A DNA stretch of 64,000 nt. It comes from Arcicella rosea (GTDB lineage Bacteria > Bacteroidota > Bacteroidia > Cytophagales > Spirosomataceae). The notes beneath the pieces are model-generated. The model was not told the DNA's origin. It did not search any database and saw nothing but the letters and a program-made list of their open reading frames with translations. Positions 33,902 through 43,218 of this stretch are shown here, piece by piece. The position numbers were made by a program, and so were the translations under genes. The DNA lies in assembly GCF_014204325.1 (NCBI RefSeq), contig NZ_JACHKT010000002.1, positions 124,001-188,000 on the forward strand, in the 5' to 3' direction. Position 1 is the first letter of the stretch. Each line of letters opens with the position of its first letter.

Positions 33902-33935
33902 TTTTCAAATAGTATGCAAGCATACTATTTGAAAA
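33902..33935. promoter_or_regulatory. 34-bp near-perfect palindrome in the divergent region
   Basis: 16-bp arms TTTTCAAATAGTATGC (33902-33917) and GCATACTATTTGAAAA (33920-33935) with a 2-bp centre. It sits 135 bp upstream of the minus-strand Fe-S/lipid operon and 38 bp upstream of the tRNA-Phe promoter. A protein-binding operator or cruciform is possible; no family can be assigned. Confidence 0.6.
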
Positions 33936-33972
33936 TAATTTCAAAAATTTTTAAAATTATTTTCAGAAAATG

Positions 33973-34003
33973 TTTGGTGTTAAAAAAAAGTTTCCTACCT
34001 TTG
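33973..34003 (+). promoter_or_regulatory. Promoter of tRNA-Phe
   Basis: TTTG (33973-33976), 19-bp spacer, TACCTTTG (33996-34003), 26 bp before the tRNA. Identical in architecture to the promoters at 947 and 2863. Confidence 0.75.
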
Positions 34004-34029
34004 CAGTCCCGAAACACAGGCGGGATTCA

Positions 34030-34102
34030 GGTGAAGTAGCTCAGTTGGTAGAGCATCGGACTGAAAATCCGTGTGTCGGCGGTTCGAGTCCGCCCTTTAC
34101 CA
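34030..34102 (+). tRNA. tRNA-Phe(GAA)
   Basis: Cloverleaf of 73 nt. The acceptor GGTGAAG (34030-34036) pairs with CTTTACC (34095-34101), the anticodon loop CTGAAAA carries GAA, the T-loop is TTCGAGT, and the discriminator is A. CCA is only partly present (CA). Confidence 0.95.
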
Positions 34103-34103
34103 C

Positions 34104-34141
34104 AAAAAACCCCTTAGACGTAATGTTTGAGGGGTTTTTTA
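34104..34141 (+). terminator. Intrinsic terminator of tRNA-Phe
   Basis: Stem AAAAAACCCCT / AGGGGTTTTTT (34104-34114 with 34130-34140), directly after the tRNA. Confidence 0.88.
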
Positions 34142-34205
34142 TTGTATGATTTTTTTTCTGAAATAAGATTTCATAATTTTTTTTAATAAATTTTATCAGC
34201 TCGAC

Positions 34206-35039
34206 ATGAACTACATAGAAGTAAAACTAAACATCAACCCAGAATTTTCGGATATTTTCATGGCGGAGTTAGGTGAAATTGGCTACGAAACTTTTACCGA
34301 AGAAGCGGAGGGTTTAAACGCTTACATTACGGAGGACTTGTTTTCGGAAGAAAATCTGGATGAAATTATGGAGCGGTATTTAGCGATGACGCCTATTAGT
34401 TATAGCTACTCGACTTTAGAGAAAAAGAATTGGAATGAAGAATGGGAGAAAAACTATGAGCCAATTTTAGCCGCCAATGGGCGTGTAAGAGTACGGGCGA
34501 ATTTCCATGAGCCTGACCCAAATATTCAATATGAATTGTTAATTAATCCTAAAATGTCCTTCGGAACGGGGCATCATGAAACTACTTCGATGGTGTTGAG
34601 TTTACAAATGGAGATTGACCACCAAGCTAAAAAGGTATTAGATGTTGGTTGTGGAACGGGTATCTTAGCCATTTTTGCTTCAAAATTGGGAGCTTCGGAA
34701 GTGGCAGGTTTTGATATTGAAGAATGGGCAGCTGAAAATTCTCGTGAAAATGTACAATTGAATGATTGTGATAATGTAGTGATTCGTCAGGGAACAATAG
34801 AAGACGAACCTGCCGACCAATACGATATTATTTTGGCAAATATCAACCGTAATATTTTGATGCGTGATATTCCGAAATATGTTGAATTTATGAAAGCTGC
34901 TCCATCAAAATTAATTGTCAGTGGTTTTTATCAGCACGACATTGAAGATATTGAAAAAGTAGCCAACGAATCAGGTTTAACAAAAACGCATACCGAAAAC
35001 AAAAATAATTGGGCAGCGGTGATTTTTGAAAGAAAATAA
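34206..35039 (+). CDS. prmA: Ribosomal protein L11 methyltransferase
   Basis: SAM-dependent trimethylation of ribosomal protein L11. The 277 residues have the N-terminal substrate domain (MNYIEVKLNINPEFSDIFM), WNEEWEKNYEPI, the substrate-loop motif MSFGTGHHETTSMVL (~117-131), SAM motif I VLDVGCGTGILAIFASKLGA (~142-161) and NINRNIL (~213-219). Full length. The L11 gene itself (rplK) is not in the window. Confidence 0.95.
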   Translation: MNYIEVKLNINPEFSDIFMAELGEIGYETFTEEAEGLNAYITEDLFSEENLDEIMERYLAMTPISYSYSTLEKKNWNEEWEKNYEPILAANGRVRVRANFHEPDPNIQYELLINPKMSFGTGHHETTSMVLSLQMEIDHQAKKVLDVGCGTGILAIFASKLGASEVAGFDIEEWAAENSRENVQLNDCDNVVIRQGTIEDEPADQYDIILANINRNILMRDIPKYVEFMKAAPSKLIVSGFYQHDIEDIEKVANESGLTKTHTENKNNWAAVIFERK

Positions 35040-35168
35040 TTGGCTTTCAGCGGTCAGCAATCGGCTTTCGGTTTTTGAGATGGACATAATTTTAAGATAA
35101 AAAGTAGCGGCAACTTTCATAGTTGCCGTTTTTATTTTCTTAAAACCGAAAGCTGACAGCCGAAAGCC
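35040..35168. repeat. Word-type inverted repeat, GGCTTTCGG type
   Basis: Left arm TTGGCTTTCAGCGGTCAGCA followed by ATCGGCTTTCGGTTTT, right arm AAAACCGAAAGCTGACAGCC followed by GAAAGCC, between convergent prmA and the flavin reductase gene. An inner hairpin (GCGGCAACTTTCATAGTTGCCG) sits between the arms and resembles a terminator. No gene here. Confidence 0.6.
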
Positions 35169-35170
35169 TT

Positions 35171-35650
35171 TTACCCCCTCACCAATCCTTCCGCTCGCAA
35201 GTAATCATTCGTCAAAACTTCTTTGTCGGGGTTTAGTACTTTTTGTGTCAATACTTCACAGACAAATAATTCATGGTCGCCAGAGTCGATACTTCCCACA
35301 CAGCGACATTGAATATAGCCAATGGCTTCGGTTAAATAGGGGCAACCTCTTTCATCCATCTCAAAAGGAAGGTTTACAAATTTGTTTGAAGTCCTTCCAC
35401 TTTTTCTTCCCAATTTAGGAATAAGTTTTTTGGCTTGGTCTTTCGCCAACAGGTTTACATTCAATATCATGCTTTCTCGTACCAATGCGATGGTATAATC
35501 CGTTTTGTAAAGAGCAACGGTAATATATTTGCCTTGCATGGCACTTTGCATAACCCAAGTAGCAATGTTAGCGTTGATTTGTCCTAATGGTGAAACCGTT
35601 GTGATAGAATGTACATCATAATTTTTGTATTTTAGTAATGCTTTAGCCAT
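35171..35650 (-). CDS. Flavin reductase-like (FMN-binding split-barrel) protein
   Basis: About 159 residues from the ATG at 35650 (MAKALLKYKNYDVHSITT), which I prefer because the 17 extra codons back to 35701 are unlike the family. A split-barrel fold with VSPLGQINANIATWVMQSAM near the start, TIALVRESMILNVNLLAKDQ and a Cys-rich PYLTEAIGYIQCRCVGSID. Members bind FMN and serve as reductases or electron carriers. Substrate and partner unknown; gene isolated. Confidence 0.82.
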   Translation of the reverse strand: MAKALLKYKNYDVHSITTVSPLGQINANIATWVMQSAMQGKYITVALYKTDYTIALVRESMILNVNLLAKDQAKKLIPKLGRKSGRTSNKFVNLPFEMDERGCPYLTEAIGYIQCRCVGSIDSGDHELFVCEVLTQKVLNPDKEVLTNDYLRAEGLVRG

Positions 35651-35816
35651 GAGTAGTATTTTTTTAGGAAATTTTAAATTATAAAATGGGTCATTAAACA
35701 ACTATAAAAGCTTGAATTTTAGTGACCATTTACTCAATTACTAATATTTAATTGTCCTGATTTTTACAATTTGATGTAACTTTGAAAACTGTTAATCAAA
35801 AAAGTTGTTTAAAGAA

Positions 35817-37112
35817 ATGGAGGTAATTAGTAATTCTTCTGATATTGAACTGTTTCGGGTTGATGCTCCTTCGGAGGGAGATACTCGAAGAAAAATGAAG
35901 AAAATGAAATCATTTCAGATTCCTGATCTATACAAGAGTACTATCATTGGCGGTATCAAGGAGAAACGCCGTTTGCAAGATAAACTCAAAAAAGACTTTA
36001 CGCCGACCGTCTTGGATTATGGCATGGTAAAGTTTTTGATTTCTAGGCATTTTGGCTTTTGCTATGGTGTCGAGAATGCCGTTGAAATTGCTTACCGAAC
36101 GATAGACGAAAATCCTGATAAAAGAATCTTTTTGTTATCAGAAATGATTCATAATCCTGATGTAAATGCCGACTTGTTGAGTCGTGGCGTGAATTTCATC
36201 ATGGATACTTCTGGAAGACAGTTAATTCCTTGGGAAGAATTATCGGCCAATGATGTAGTAATTGTACCAGCTTTTGGAACGACGGTTGAAATCCAACAAC
36301 GTCTTTCTGATATTGGAATCAATGCTTATCAGTATGACACTACTTGTCCTTTTGTAGAGAAAGTGTGGAATCGTGCCACAGCGATTGGACAAAAAGATTA
36401 TACCATTGTAGTTCATGGAAAACCTTCGCACGAAGAAACCAGAGCTACATTTTCTCATGCCAAAGAAAATGCTCCGACGATTGTTGTAAAAGACATGAAA
36501 CAGACCATAGAATTGGCGAAATACATCACAGGCGAAAAATCTGCTGAACAATTTTACGAAGAATTTAAAGGACAGTACTCTGAAGGTTTTGATGTTACTA
36601 AAGATTTACAAAGAATTGGCGTAGTGAATCAAACTACCATGTTGGCTTCTGACACACAAGGAATTGCAGATTATTTGAAGCAAATCATGATTCAACAATA
36701 TAATATTGAAGGTTCTGATGTAACGGCATATTTTGCTGATACTCGTGATACGCTTTGTTATGCTACTAACGATAACCAAAGTGCTACTTATGGTTTATTG
36801 AAAGAGGAGGCAGATTTAGTAGTAGTTGCGGGCGGTTATAATTCATCAAATACTTCACATTTGGTGGAATTATGTGAACAAAAATTACCAACGTATTTTA
36901 TTTCTTCTGCCGATAAAATCCTAACAGAAAATCTAATCAGTCATTTTGATTTACATTCAAAAACTGAAAGACACACAAGTAATTTCATACCTCAAAAAGA
37001 CCAAGTTACTATCATGCTTACTTGTGGGGCTTCTTGTCCTGATGCAGTAGTAGAATCAATTTTATTGAAATTACATTCGTTTTTTCCAGAAGCCTTGCCG
37101 ATTGAAGCATAA
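35817..37112 (+). CDS. ispH: 4-hydroxy-3-methylbut-2-enyl diphosphate reductase (IspH), N-terminally extended
   Basis: Last step of the MEP pathway, making IPP and DMAPP with a [4Fe-4S] cluster. The cluster cysteines are visible in ISRHFGFCYGVENAVEIAYR, DTTCPFVEKVWNRA and LTCGASCPDAVVE. I place the start at ATG 35817 (MEVISNSS) rather than an upstream TTG at 35805. At 431 residues it is about 110 longer than E. coli IspH, with a ~70-residue basic N-terminal extension (KMKSFQIPDLYKSTIIGG) and an insertion around 210-250. The core motifs are intact. The carotenoid gene elsewhere in the window also draws on this pathway. Confidence 0.94.
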   Translation: MEVISNSSDIELFRVDAPSEGDTRRKMKKMKSFQIPDLYKSTIIGGIKEKRRLQDKLKKDFTPTVLDYGMVKFLISRHFGFCYGVENAVEIAYRTIDENPDKRIFLLSEMIHNPDVNADLLSRGVNFIMDTSGRQLIPWEELSANDVVIVPAFGTTVEIQQRLSDIGINAYQYDTTCPFVEKVWNRATAIGQKDYTIVVHGKPSHEETRATFSHAKENAPTIVVKDMKQTIELAKYITGEKSAEQFYEEFKGQYSEGFDVTKDLQRIGVVNQTTMLASDTQGIADYLKQIMIQQYNIEGSDVTAYFADTRDTLCYATNDNQSATYGLLKEEADLVVVAGGYNSSNTSHLVELCEQKLPTYFISSADKILTENLISHFDLHSKTERHTSNFIPQKDQVTIMLTCGASCPDAVVESILLKLHSFFPEALPIEA

Positions 37113-37133
37113 AAATCATCAGAGTATCTAAAA

Positions 37134-37362
37134 ACCGCAAAATACCGCAAGAAAGTATCTCTCGACATACTTGAAGTATCTCCAGAGATATTTTTTACCG
37201 CAAAATACCGCAAGAAAGTATCTCTCGACATACTTGAAGTATCTCCAGAGATATTTTTTACCGCAAAATACCGCAAGAAAGTATCTCCCGACATACTTGA
37301 AGTATCTCCAGAGATATTTTTTACCGCAAAATATCACAAAAATTATCTCTCGATATACCAAA
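37134..37362. repeat. 63-bp tandem repeat, about 3.6 copies
   Basis: Units begin with ACCGCAAAATACCGCAAG at 37134, 37197, 37260 and 37323, exact 63-bp spacing. The first three copies are nearly identical (one T/C change) and the fourth decays after ~40 bp. Each unit contains a small dyad, ATCTCCAGAGAT. Both strands stay open in several frames only because 63 is a multiple of 3. The array begins 21 bp after ispH; the remainder of the 493-bp gap up to 37605 shows no gene. Confidence 0.9.
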
Positions 37363-37605
37363 GTATTGCTTAATATCTCTTCCTAATATTTCCACAATTT
37401 CTTCGTTTCTACCTTTGTACATTACCTTTTGGCTTTTACGCTTAGTTTTTATCTTACAATATTTTCTTGTAATTTGACATAGATTTGATTTTTTGATTAT
37501 TCGGCTAATCAATTGATTTTTTCCAGCTTACAGAAAGCATATAAGTCATACTACAGTCCAGTTCAAAAACTCTTTTATTTGTATTCTTAAATTAATTATA
37601 AAATA

Positions 37606-38127
37606 ATGCAAAGACGTTCGGCAATTAAAAATTTAGCGCTGACGATTGGTGGAACAATCGTTTTACCAGCATGGGCAAATGCTTGGAGTAAAGAAACGCT
37701 TCAAAATGGTACTTTTAAAATTACTTATGCAGAGGGGACTTTATTAGCAGAAATCGTAGAAACAATTATTCCTAAAACTGATACTCCCGGAGCTAAAGAA
37801 TTGGGTGCTGATAAATTTATCTTGAAAATGGTAGCAGATTGTTACGATAAAAAATCTCAAGATATTTTTGCGAAAGGGCTTGTTTTAGTAGATGAGCTAT
37901 CGAAAAAAGAAAATGGTAAAACTTTCGTAGAAAGTGATTCAAAACAACGTTTAGAAGTTTTGAAAAAAATGAGTACTTCACAAAATAGCGAAGAAAAAGG
38001 TTTTTTACAATTGGTAAAAGGACTTACTATTGACGGATACTTAGTCTCGGAATATGTGATGACAAATTTAAGAATCTTTGAAATGGTTCCGGGACGTTAT
38101 CACGGTTGTGTGCCAATCAAAAAGTAA
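37606..38127 (+). CDS. Gluconate 2-dehydrogenase subunit 3-like protein
   Basis: 173 residues. A twin-arginine-type signal (MQRRSAIKNLALTIGGTIVL, with RR at 3-4) precedes the subunit-3 domain (YAEGTLLAEIVETIIPKTDT, residues ~43-62) and a C-terminal PGRYHGCVPIK. Such small subunits accompany membrane- or periplasm-located GMC dehydrogenases, assisting export or maturation. The GMC gene follows 69 bp downstream, confirming the pairing. Confidence 0.88.
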   Translation: MQRRSAIKNLALTIGGTIVLPAWANAWSKETLQNGTFKITYAEGTLLAEIVETIIPKTDTPGAKELGADKFILKMVADCYDKKSQDIFAKGLVLVDELSKKENGKTFVESDSKQRLEVLKKMSTSQNSEEKGFLQLVKGLTIDGYLVSEYVMTNLRIFEMVPGRYHGCVPIKK

Positions 38128-38196
38128 TACGAAAATATTGTTTGAAGACTTAAAGGTCTAAGTTATTATCAACGCTCTCAAATTTTATATCAAGAA

Positions 38197-39912
38197 ATGT
38201 CCAATTTTAATATAGATGCGATAAAAAACCAAACTTACGATGCTATCGTGATTGGTTCAGGAATTAGTGGTGGCTGGGCTGCTAAAGAACTTACAGGAAA
38301 AGGATTACGTACATTGGTTTTAGAACGTGGTAGAGAAGTAAAACACGTAATAGACTATCCGACAACTTTGATGCAACCGTGGGAGTTTGAACACCACGGA
38401 AGAATCAACAAAGAAGTAAAAGATGCCAATCCAATCGTAAGTAAATGTTATGCTTTTTATGAAGGAACAGAACAGTTTTTTGTAAAAGATGCCGAACATC
38501 CTTACGTACAAGAAAAACCTTTCGACTGGATTCGTGGCTACCAAACTGGTGGAAAATCTTTACTTTGGGCTCGCCAAACACAACGTTGGTCAGAATATGA
38601 TTTTCAAGGCCCAGCCCGTGATGGCTTTGCTGTTGATTGGCCAATTCGCTATGCCGACCTTGCTCCGTGGTATAGTTATGTAGAGAAATTTGCAGGTATT
38701 TCTGGTAATAAAGACAACGTGCCAAGTTTGCCAGATGGTGAATTTTTAGCACCGCATGAATTAAACTGTTTAGAGAAATACTTCAAAGAACAAGTAGCCA
38801 AAAATTACAAAGACCGTCAGATTATCACAGGTCGTTGTGCACACCTTACTTCGCCCAAACAAGTACATTATGACCAAGGCAGAGCTCAGTGCCAAAGCAG
38901 AACAATTTGCGAAAGAGGTTGTCCTTACGGTGGATATTTCAGTAGTAACTCTTCTACTTTGCCGTGGGCGGCTAAAACAGGCAAATTAACTTTGCGTCCG
39001 CACTCAGTGGTGCATTCTATCATTTACGATGAGAAAAAAGGCAAAGCCACAGGCGTAAGAGTAATTGACTCCAATACCAAACAAATGATGGAGTTTTATG
39101 CAAGAATCATTTTTGTAAATGCTGCTGCATTAAATTCAAATTTGGTATTGTTAAATTCTACTTCACATCGCTTCCCGAATGGTTTAGGAAACGACAGTGG
39201 TGTATTGGGTAAATATGTAGCTTTCCACAATTATACTGCAACGATTGATGCTGAGTATGAAGGATTTTTGGGAAGTACAACGGATGGACGTAAACCAAAT
39301 TCTGCTTATATTCCTCGTTTCAGAAATGTTGAAAAACAAGAAACGGATTTCTTGCGTGGTTATGCGGCTGGCTTCTCGGCAGGTCATTATCAACATGATG
39401 ACAGAAGTGGCTTAGGCGAAGATTTGAAAAAGGCTTTGTTGAAACCAGAGTATAACAATGTTTGGAACGTAGGTTCGCACATGATGGGCGAAACTATTCC
39501 TAAAGAAAGTAATTATGTGGCTTTGGATAGCTCGAAACTTGATCCATGGGGAATTCCGCAATTGAAAATTTCAGTAGATTACGACGACAACGACCGCAAA
39601 ATGGTGAAAGATTTCTTTGAACAGCTTACAGAAATGTACACAAAAGCAGGTTTCAAAAATATCAGAACTAACGACTCGCATCGCACTCCTGGTTTGGATA
39701 TTCACGAAATGGGCGGAGCAAGAATGGGTAAAGACCCTAAAACATCAGTCTTGAATAAATGGAATGCGATTCATAGCTGTAAAAACGTGTTTGTGACTGA
39801 CGGAGCTGCCATGACTTCTACTTCAACACAAAACCCATCGTTGACCTATATGGCAATGACGGCTCGCTCTGCTGATTATGCTGTGAAAGAAATGAGAAAA
39901 GGGAATTTGTAA
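38197..39912 (+). CDS. GMC-family FAD-dependent oxidoreductase
   Basis: 571 residues. FAD-binding Rossmann motif GSGISGGWAAKELTGKG (~20-36), YQTGGKSLLWARQTQRWSE, a CERGCPYGGYFS loop around residue 240, and the C-terminal catalytic region with HEMGGARMG (~505-513) and TSTSTQNPSLTYMAMTARSA. It oxidises a sugar or alcohol, substrate unknown. It lacks its own signal peptide, so export probably depends on the Tat signal of the adjacent subunit-3 protein, a known hitch-hiker arrangement. Confidence 0.93.
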   Translation: MSNFNIDAIKNQTYDAIVIGSGISGGWAAKELTGKGLRTLVLERGREVKHVIDYPTTLMQPWEFEHHGRINKEVKDANPIVSKCYAFYEGTEQFFVKDAEHPYVQEKPFDWIRGYQTGGKSLLWARQTQRWSEYDFQGPARDGFAVDWPIRYADLAPWYSYVEKFAGISGNKDNVPSLPDGEFLAPHELNCLEKYFKEQVAKNYKDRQIITGRCAHLTSPKQVHYDQGRAQCQSRTICERGCPYGGYFSSNSSTLPWAAKTGKLTLRPHSVVHSIIYDEKKGKATGVRVIDSNTKQMMEFYARIIFVNAAALNSNLVLLNSTSHRFPNGLGNDSGVLGKYVAFHNYTATIDAEYEGFLGSTTDGRKPNSAYIPRFRNVEKQETDFLRGYAAGFSAGHYQHDDRSGLGEDLKKALLKPEYNNVWNVGSHMMGETIPKESNYVALDSSKLDPWGIPQLKISVDYDDNDRKMVKDFFEQLTEMYTKAGFKNIRTNDSHRTPGLDIHEMGGARMGKDPKTSVLNKWNAIHSCKNVFVTDGAAMTSTSTQNPSLTYMAMTARSADYAVKEMRKGNL

Positions 39913-39942
39913 GTTTTAGCTTTGAGATTTTAGAAAGAATAA

Positions 39943-40200
39943 AAAAATATGAGTCATCCCGAATTTTTTCTTAGAATAGTGAGGTTTAGGACGATTTGAG
40001 AGGTTTTTTTATTTATTATTGTACAATCCTTACTTTTCTTGTCTTGAAACAAGAAAAGTAACAAAAGAAATTCAAGAATTCCTAAACTCGCTTCGCTCAA
40101 ACAGTAGGAATTCGTTGCCCATCAATCATAAAAAAGCGGTCGAAATTAGTTTTTTGACCGCTTTTTTGTGATTTTAAAATTCGGGATGACTCATGTTTTT
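39943..40200. mobile_element. MITE-like element with 19-bp (extended 25-bp) terminal inverted repeats
   Basis: Perfect 19-bp ends ATGAGTCATCCCGAATTTT (39949-39967) and its complement (40176-40194), extendable to 25 bp with one mismatch. Inside are three nested hairpins: TTACTTTTCTTG/CAAGAAAAGTAA (40030-40041 with 40050-40061), GAATTCCTA/TAGGAATTC (40076-40084 with 40105-40113), and AGCGGTC/GACCGCT with T-run (40135-40141 with 40156-40162), which is terminator-like. No transposase is encoded and no target duplication is clear because both flanks are A/T runs. Confidence 0.65.
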
Positions 40201-40267
40201 CTTTTTTTGAAATTTGGAAATATTTCAGTGGATAAAAAGCTCACAGCTCATTACTCAAGGCTTACAG

Positions 40268-40633
40268 CTACACCTTAAATTTCTCTCTCGAAGTTCTAAT
40301 TTCACCAAGATTATCGTTTGCCCAAGCAGCTAAATTATGAATATGTGGCACAAGGCTAATCCCCAAATGCGTTAATTCGTACTCTACTCTTGGCGGAATT
40401 TCTGGAAATACTTGTCTGGAAACCAAGCCGTCGGCTTCTAAAGTCCTCAACGTAACCGTCAACATTTTCTGCGAAACATCGCCAATCGTTTTATTAATTT
40501 CATTAAAACGCATCGTCCCTTTTTCTCCTAAAACCAAAACTACCAGTATCGACCATTTATCACCAAACCTATCCAATACATTTCTTACGGGGCAGTCAGT
40601 CGAAGTCATAAATTTTTCTATATTTTTTTCCAT
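40268..40633 (-). CDS. HxlR-family transcriptional regulator
   Basis: 121 residues with the HxlR/MarR-like winged helix: CPVRNVLDRFGDKWSILVVL (14-33), RFNEINKTIGDVSQKMLTVTLR (~43-64) and LVSRQVFPEIPPRVEYELTHLG. A single Cys near the N-terminus (Cys14) is positioned as in redox- or electrophile-sensing members (HypR, QorR, YodB-type). It is divergent from an NmrA/QOR2-like reductase gene, the classic QorR-type arrangement, and palindromes lie between them. Confidence 0.92.
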   Translation of the reverse strand: MEKNIEKFMTSTDCPVRNVLDRFGDKWSILVVLVLGEKGTMRFNEINKTIGDVSQKMLTVTLRTLEADGLVSRQVFPEIPPRVEYELTHLGISLVPHIHNLAAWANDNLGEIRTSREKFKV

Positions 40634-40658
40634 TGTAATTGATTGATTTTCAATAATA

Positions 40659-40706
40659 CTTACGAAAAAGTAAGTGTCTAACTTTTTCGTACCTTCTTGT
40701 TAGACA
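40659..40706. promoter_or_regulatory. Dyad operators in the HxlR/NmrA divergent region
   Basis: Two inverted repeats: CTTAC-N6-GTAAG (40659-40674) and TGTCTAAC-N16-GTTAGACA (40675-40706). The right half of the second overlaps the -33 element of the NmrA promoter. Binding by the HxlR protein is inferred from position. Confidence 0.6.
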
Positions 40707-40727
40707 TTAACTTACTATTTACCTTTG
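40697..40727 (+). promoter_or_regulatory. Promoter of the NmrA-like gene
   Basis: TTG (40697-40699), a 20-bp spacer, TACCTTTG (40720-40727), 67 bp before the start codon. A repressor bound to the overlapping GTTAGACA half-site would block it. Confidence 0.65.
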
Positions 40728-40794
40728 ACTTACCAAAAGTAACTTAATAACTTTTAGTTTGCAAAAAAACATTCACAAATAAACATTTAAAGAA

Positions 40795-41670
40795 ATGAGT
40801 AAGATATTAGTAACAGGAGCAACAGGTGGATTAGGTAGTGCCGTTGTAAATTTTTTATTAGAGAAAACTGACGCTTCAAACATTGCAGTATTGGCAAGAG
40901 ATACTGCTAAAGTAGAAGCCTTGAAAGAAAAAGGAGTAAACATTGTTGTGGGTGACTATAATGACGTAGATTCACTAATTGCTGCTTTTCAAGGAATTGA
41001 TAAATTATATTTTGTTTCAGGAAGTGATGTTCAGCATAGACTTTTGCAACAAGAAAATGTTGTGAAAGTAGCCGTTGCTGCTGGTGTAAAACATGTAGTT
41101 TATACAAGTTTCCAACGTAAAAACGAAACTGAAACTTCACCAATCGCATTTGTGGCAGAATCACATATCAAAACAGAAGAATGGCTAAAAGCATCTGGAT
41201 TGGCTTATACAATCTTGAAACATACTTTATATACAGATTTATTACCAATGTTTGTAGGCGAACAAGTAATGGAAACTGGTGTGATTTATCAGCCTGCTGG
41301 AGATGGAAAAACTGCTTTCGCTTTGCGTACAGATATGGCAGAAGCAGGTGCAAATATCTTGACAAGCGAAGGACACGAAAACAAAATTTATGAAATTACA
41401 GGTGCGAAAACCTATTCGTATCAAGACATTGCGGAGATAATTTCATCAATCACAGGTAAGCAAATCGTGTATGTTTCGCCAAGTGTTGAAGAATTTAGCA
41501 AAACACTTACAGAAGCAGGCGTACCAGCAGAGTATATTGGTTTATTTGCTGGTTTCAGCGGAGCAATCAAAGATGGAGAATTTGACGAAGTAAGCACAGA
41601 TTTAGCAACTTTATTGGGCAGAACACCAACTTCTGTTGAGACTTACTTACAAGGAGTTTACGGGAAGTAA
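40795..41670 (+). CDS. NAD(P)H-binding NmrA/QOR2-like reductase
   Basis: 291 residues, atypical short-chain reductase. The Rossmann motif VTGATGGLGSAVVNFLLEKT (5-24) has the NmrA-type GATGxxG, followed by VVGDYNDVDSLIAAFQGIDK and the YTSFQRKN region where classical SDRs have the catalytic Tyr. It is closest in pattern to E. coli QorB (YtfG) quinone reductase. Divergent from an HxlR regulator, so it is probably induced by quinones or other electrophiles. Confidence 0.9.
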   Translation: MSKILVTGATGGLGSAVVNFLLEKTDASNIAVLARDTAKVEALKEKGVNIVVGDYNDVDSLIAAFQGIDKLYFVSGSDVQHRLLQQENVVKVAVAAGVKHVVYTSFQRKNETETSPIAFVAESHIKTEEWLKASGLAYTILKHTLYTDLLPMFVGEQVMETGVIYQPAGDGKTAFALRTDMAEAGANILTSEGHENKIYEITGAKTYSYQDIAEIISSITGKQIVYVSPSVEEFSKTLTEAGVPAEYIGLFAGFSGAIKDGEFDEVSTDLATLLGRTPTSVETYLQGVYGK

Positions 41671-41709
41671 TTTGAAAATTTGAAGATGTGTTAATTTGAA
41701 AATTAATGC

Positions 41710-41748
41710 AAAAACCCCTTTGTTGAAAATTTCAACAAAGGGGTTTTA
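41710..41748. terminator. Bidirectional intrinsic terminator
   Basis: Perfect 18-bp inverted repeat AAAACCCCTTTGTTGAAA with its complement across 41710-41747, between convergent genes. Confidence 0.88.
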
Positions 41749-41760
41749 TGTTTTTACATA

Positions 41761-41816
41761 AACCGAAAGCTGATGACTGACAGCTCAAAGTTCACGGCTC
41801 AACGCTCATAGCTAAA
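41761..41816. repeat. Word-type low-complexity spacer (AGCTCA type)
   Basis: Reiterated near-words CCGAAAGCTGA, GACAGCTCAAAG, CGGCTCAACGCTCATAGCT immediately downstream of metY. A related run (AAAAGCTCACAGCTCATTACTC) occurs at 40235-40268 after hxlR, and a much larger one at 56223-56405. Confidence 0.5.
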
Positions 41817-41819
41817 AAC

Positions 41820-43121
<1,302 letters not shown>

Positions 43122-43218
43122 TTAGATTGAGTATATTCTATGTATTCGATAGACAAAGTTATGAATTAATTTTAAGAGAAAATATTTTAGGTTTAATTTT
43201 TAATAGAGGTTAAGGAGT

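Noticed and set aside
36992-37386. Repetitive open frames on both strands in the 63-bp array
   Set aside because: Openness follows from the period being a multiple of 3 and a unit free of stops; no start or promoter signals.
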